Below, in pieces: positions 54,746 through 57,149 of a stretch of 57,149 nt of DNA. Source of the stretch: Fidelibacterota bacterium (lineage in GTDB: Bacteria; Fidelibacterota; UBA2242; JAFGTP01); NCBI GenBank assembly GCA_016934035.1, contig JAFGTP010000065.1:1-57149 (forward strand), in the 5' to 3' direction. The notes under the pieces were generated by a model. It had not been told where the DNA came from. It worked only from the letters and a program-made list of their open reading frames with translations, and searched no databases. Every line of letters starts with the position of its first letter. Positions within the stretch are counted from its first letter, which is position 1. A program made the position numbers and the translations under genes.

Positions 54746-56785
54746 ATGAAAAAACTCTTTAAAACATTAGCCGTATTTTTTATAACTCTGACGACAATAT
54801 TCGCAACAGAGACACTCAATCTCATGCCTGTTCCAAAATCACTGGAACTCAACAACAGCAAATGTTACCTCCATCGTGAATTCAAAATCGAAATCAAGTC
54901 CCATCATGGTGACGATTTATATACCTACGCCACCAGGATCTTGCGTCGGTTGGACGAACGAACAGGATTATGCTTCCATCAGGACATTCTTGTTCCCAAT
55001 GAACCAGTTGAAAATGCTTTTTTAACAATTGAAACACAGCGTCAAGGACAGGTCAAACTTTATGAAAATGAATCCTATGAACTGGTCATTTCTGAATCGG
55101 AAATCAAACTGAATGCTGTGACTGATATCGGTGCTATGCGCGGTCTGGAAACCCTGTTGCAATTACTGGGTGCTGATGAAAATGGCTATTTCTTTCCTAC
55201 TTTGAAAATCAACGATGAACCAAGATTTCCCTGGCGGGGACTAATGATCGACGTTGCCCGTCATTTTCATGATGTTCATGTTATCAAACGCAATATTGAC
55301 GGTATGGCAGCTTTAAAAATGAATGTATTGCATTTGCACCTTTGTGATGACCAGGGATTTCGAATCGAAAGCAAGGTTTTTCCAAAGCTCCATTTAATTA
55401 GTGGGGAAGAACAATATTTTTCCCAGGAACAGATCAAAGATATCGTTCGCTATGCCAAAGCCAGAGGAATACGAGTCATACCGGAATTTGATGTACCGGG
55501 TCATGGCACCTCTTTTATCGTAGCTTATCCGGAACTCAGCAGTAGTAACAAACCCGTAACCCTGGAAAGAACCTGGGGCGTACATGATCCGACCTTAAAT
55601 CCAACGGAAGATATCACTTACAAATTCCTGGATCAACTATTCGAAGAAATGGGTACCTTGTTTCCTGACGAATATTTTCATATTGGCGGTGATGAAAACA
55701 ATGGCAAAGAATGGTCTGCTAATGAAAAAATAAAAAAATTTATGAAAGACAACCATATTCCTGATAATCATGCTCTGCAAACCTATTTCAATAAACAAAT
55801 ATTAAAAATTCTTACTCATCACCAAAAAAAAATGATCGGCTGGGATGAAATTTTGCAACCGGAATTGCCCAGAGAAAGTGTGGTCCACTCCTGGAGAGGT
55901 CCAAATTTTTTAGTTCAGGCTGTTCGAAATGGTTACCAAACCATTCTTTCCAATGGATATTATATCGACCTGATCCAGCCCGCAAGTTACCATTATATGA
56001 TCGATCCTGTTCCCCAGGACAGCAATTTAACAGAGGAAGAAATAAAATTTGTTCTGGGCGGAGAAGCCACAATGTGGAGTGAATTTGTAGATGATGACGT
56101 CATTGATTCCAGAATCTGGCCCCGTACCGCTGCAATTGCTGAACGCTTTTGGTCACCCGCTGAAATTCAAGATATTGATGATATGTACCGCCGCCTTGAA
56201 GTCACTTGTTTTCGCCTGGAAGAACATGGATTAAACCATATCCGGTACCAGGAAATGTTTTTTCGTCGCCTGACTAACAACCAGGACACCCGGCCTCTTA
56301 AAACCCTGGTTGACGTGATTGAAATGCTGAAAATTTATAACCGCCACAGGACCTTTTTTAAAAACGAAAAATACCAAAGCCATACACCTCTGACCAGAGT
56401 CGTTGATGCAACTCTACCTGATCCAAAAATTCCCAGAGAGTTCAGCAAACTGATTGACCAATATATCAGTTCTGATTTCTCACCGGAATATGAACAAAAA
56501 ATTCGAAACCAACTCAACCTCTGGAAAAAGAACGATCCCGATTTAAGAGCCATTGCAAAAAAATCACCGATGCTCAACGAAATTCTGCCCATGTCAGAAA
56601 AACTGACTACCATGTCAGAAATCGGAATTAAAACCCTGGAATATATCAAAAGCCAGAAAAAACCATCAATTTTCTGGAAAAGAAATGCCCTCAAAAGTCT
56701 GGAAAATTGCAAAGAACAGGTAGCCGGAACAGAATTAATGGTTGTAGCCCCGATTGAAAAACTGGTAATGAAAATTACCGATTGA
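54746..56785 (+). CDS. GH20 beta-N-acetylhexosaminidase
   Basis: 679 residues. Signal peptide MKKLFKTLAVFFITLTTIFA; secreted or periplasmic. GH20b-like N-terminal domain about 22-145, then the TIM barrel about 155-500: FPWRGLMIDVARHFHDVHVI, HLHLCDDQGFRIESKVFP, YAKARGIRVIPEFDVPGHGT, and the catalytic pair Asp316-Glu317 in FHIGGDENNGKEW. WGGE-like GGEATMWSEFVDD follows near residue 435. It cleaves terminal GlcNAc/GalNAc from chitin oligomers or glycans. The C-terminal ~150 residues are helical and not recognised. AGGGGAGA precedes the ATG. The symporter encoded upstream is a plausible importer of the sugar released. Confidence 0.94.
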   Translation: MKKLFKTLAVFFITLTTIFATETLNLMPVPKSLELNNSKCYLHREFKIEIKSHHGDDLYTYATRILRRLDERTGLCFHQDILVPNEPVENAFLTIETQRQGQVKLYENESYELVISESEIKLNAVTDIGAMRGLETLLQLLGADENGYFFPTLKINDEPRFPWRGLMIDVARHFHDVHVIKRNIDGMAALKMNVLHLHLCDDQGFRIESKVFPKLHLISGEEQYFSQEQIKDIVRYAKARGIRVIPEFDVPGHGTSFIVAYPELSSSNKPVTLERTWGVHDPTLNPTEDITYKFLDQLFEEMGTLFPDEYFHIGGDENNGKEWSANEKIKKFMKDNHIPDNHALQTYFNKQILKILTHHQKKMIGWDEILQPELPRESVVHSWRGPNFLVQAVRNGYQTILSNGYYIDLIQPASYHYMIDPVPQDSNLTEEEIKFVLGGEATMWSEFVDDDVIDSRIWPRTAAIAERFWSPAEIQDIDDMYRRLEVTCFRLEEHGLNHIRYQEMFFRRLTNNQDTRPLKTLVDVIEMLKIYNRHRTFFKNEKYQSHTPLTRVVDATLPDPKIPREFSKLIDQYISSDFSPEYEQKIRNQLNLWKKNDPDLRAIAKKSPMLNEILPMSEKLTTMSEIGIKTLEYIKSQKKPSIFWKRNALKSLENCKEQVAGTELMVVAPIEKLVMKITD

Positions 56786-56807
56786 CAAAAAACCAGCCAG
56801 ACAATTT

Positions 56808-56842
56808 AAGCCCCTGTCAATATTGATCGGGGCTTTTTTATA
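56808..56842 (+). terminator. Terminator of the hexosaminidase gene
   Basis: Outer stem AAGCCCC (56808-56814) and GGGGCTT (56829-56835) enclosing an inner TCAAT/ATTGA stem, followed by T6. Confidence 0.9.
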
Positions 56843-57149
56843 TTCTTAATAAAACCTCTCTTTGCCCTCCCTTTTACAATTGACTATTTTTCAGACAATG
56901 TCAGTTTTTCGATCAAATTCGGTTCAATAAAATTTCAATCCACAAAAACCATCTATTTTCTATTAATTTTTAATAATCTTTATTGAATTATATTAAATGT
57001 AATCTGTATAAAAACTATTCACAGGTCCATTTTAATCGGCTTTGCCCAATTTTCAGACACACAAAAACCACCCCAATTAAAGGATACAATTCCAATAATT
57101 ATAATAATTTAAACCATCAATTTTTCATGGGAATATTTCTTGGCATAGG
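56843..57149. other. Gene-free right edge
   Basis: About 300 AT-rich bases past the hexosaminidase terminator with no complete gene. On the minus strand, one frame is open from the right edge to a stop at 57109-57111 and would read YAKKYSHEKLMV; it could be the C-terminal end of a gene lying outside the window, but it is too short to judge. Confidence 0.4.

Overview
The window is an AT-rich, gene-dense bacterial chromosome segment with no phage, IS element, CRISPR array, rRNA or tRNA that I can recognise. One complete secreted protein (34913-36436) ends in a PNPFNP-type type IX secretion (T9SS) sorting domain, preceded by the LPIELAYFKV region usual in such proteins. This, with many lipoproteins, a GH2 beta-galactosidase, a GH20 hexosaminidase and an M64 peptidase, points to a Gram-negative member of the Fibrobacteres-Chlorobi-Bacteroidetes (FCB) group or a neighbour, such as Marinimicrobia, Calditrichota or KSB1-like lineages. 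The exact phylum is inference. TTG starts, mostly with a good ribosome site, are used by at least three genes.

Layout. 1-6400: end of a CARDB-repeat surface protein, a propeller lipoprotein, a POT-family peptide transporter, an unknown gene, an M48 lipoprotein protease and an MBL-fold hydrolase. 6600-12570: three small regulatory cassettes, each with a visible palindromic operator: XRE plus two small membrane proteins (minus strand), PadR plus a large HAAS-type membrane protein, and an ABC transporter with a YtrA-like GntR regulator and a DUF2807 protein. 12600-17160: a large hybrid histidine kinase with an ABC-type periplasmic binding protein. 17350-19940: methyltransferase, DUF190, CrcB fluoride channel and ROK kinase. 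20160-26030: dGTPase, a lipoprotein/NfeD/SPFH run, and a lipase-like hydrolase/S4/glycerol kinase run.

26090-31310: a thioredoxin-like protein with M64 peptidase; a Crp/Fnr regulator, cation:proton antiporter and EIIA protein with a PII-like tail; ribosomal protein S20. 31440-36440: divergent beta-galactosidase lipoprotein and T9SS LamG protein around a long AT-rich control region. 36490-44940: a small acidic unknown, a TIGR02206 membrane protein, MoxR-DUF58, a YbaK-type deacylase, pyrF-pyrE-walJ-like, and DsbD with a TlpA-like lipoprotein. 45330-50780: four tightly coupled minus-strand signalling genes, all beginning with a receiver domain (two kinases, one HDOD protein, one degenerate HD-GYP protein). 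50980-56790: SelB, a sodium:solute symporter and GH20 hexosaminidase.

The most unusual items are the four-receiver operon with its degenerate HD-GYP output, the EIIA/PII-like fusion next to an antiporter, the kinase plus binding-protein cassette, and the three self-contained repressor cassettes. Two short stretches (9270-9521 and 45246-45395) look like decayed or truncated gene remnants. All assignments come from reading motifs by eye; no database search was run.
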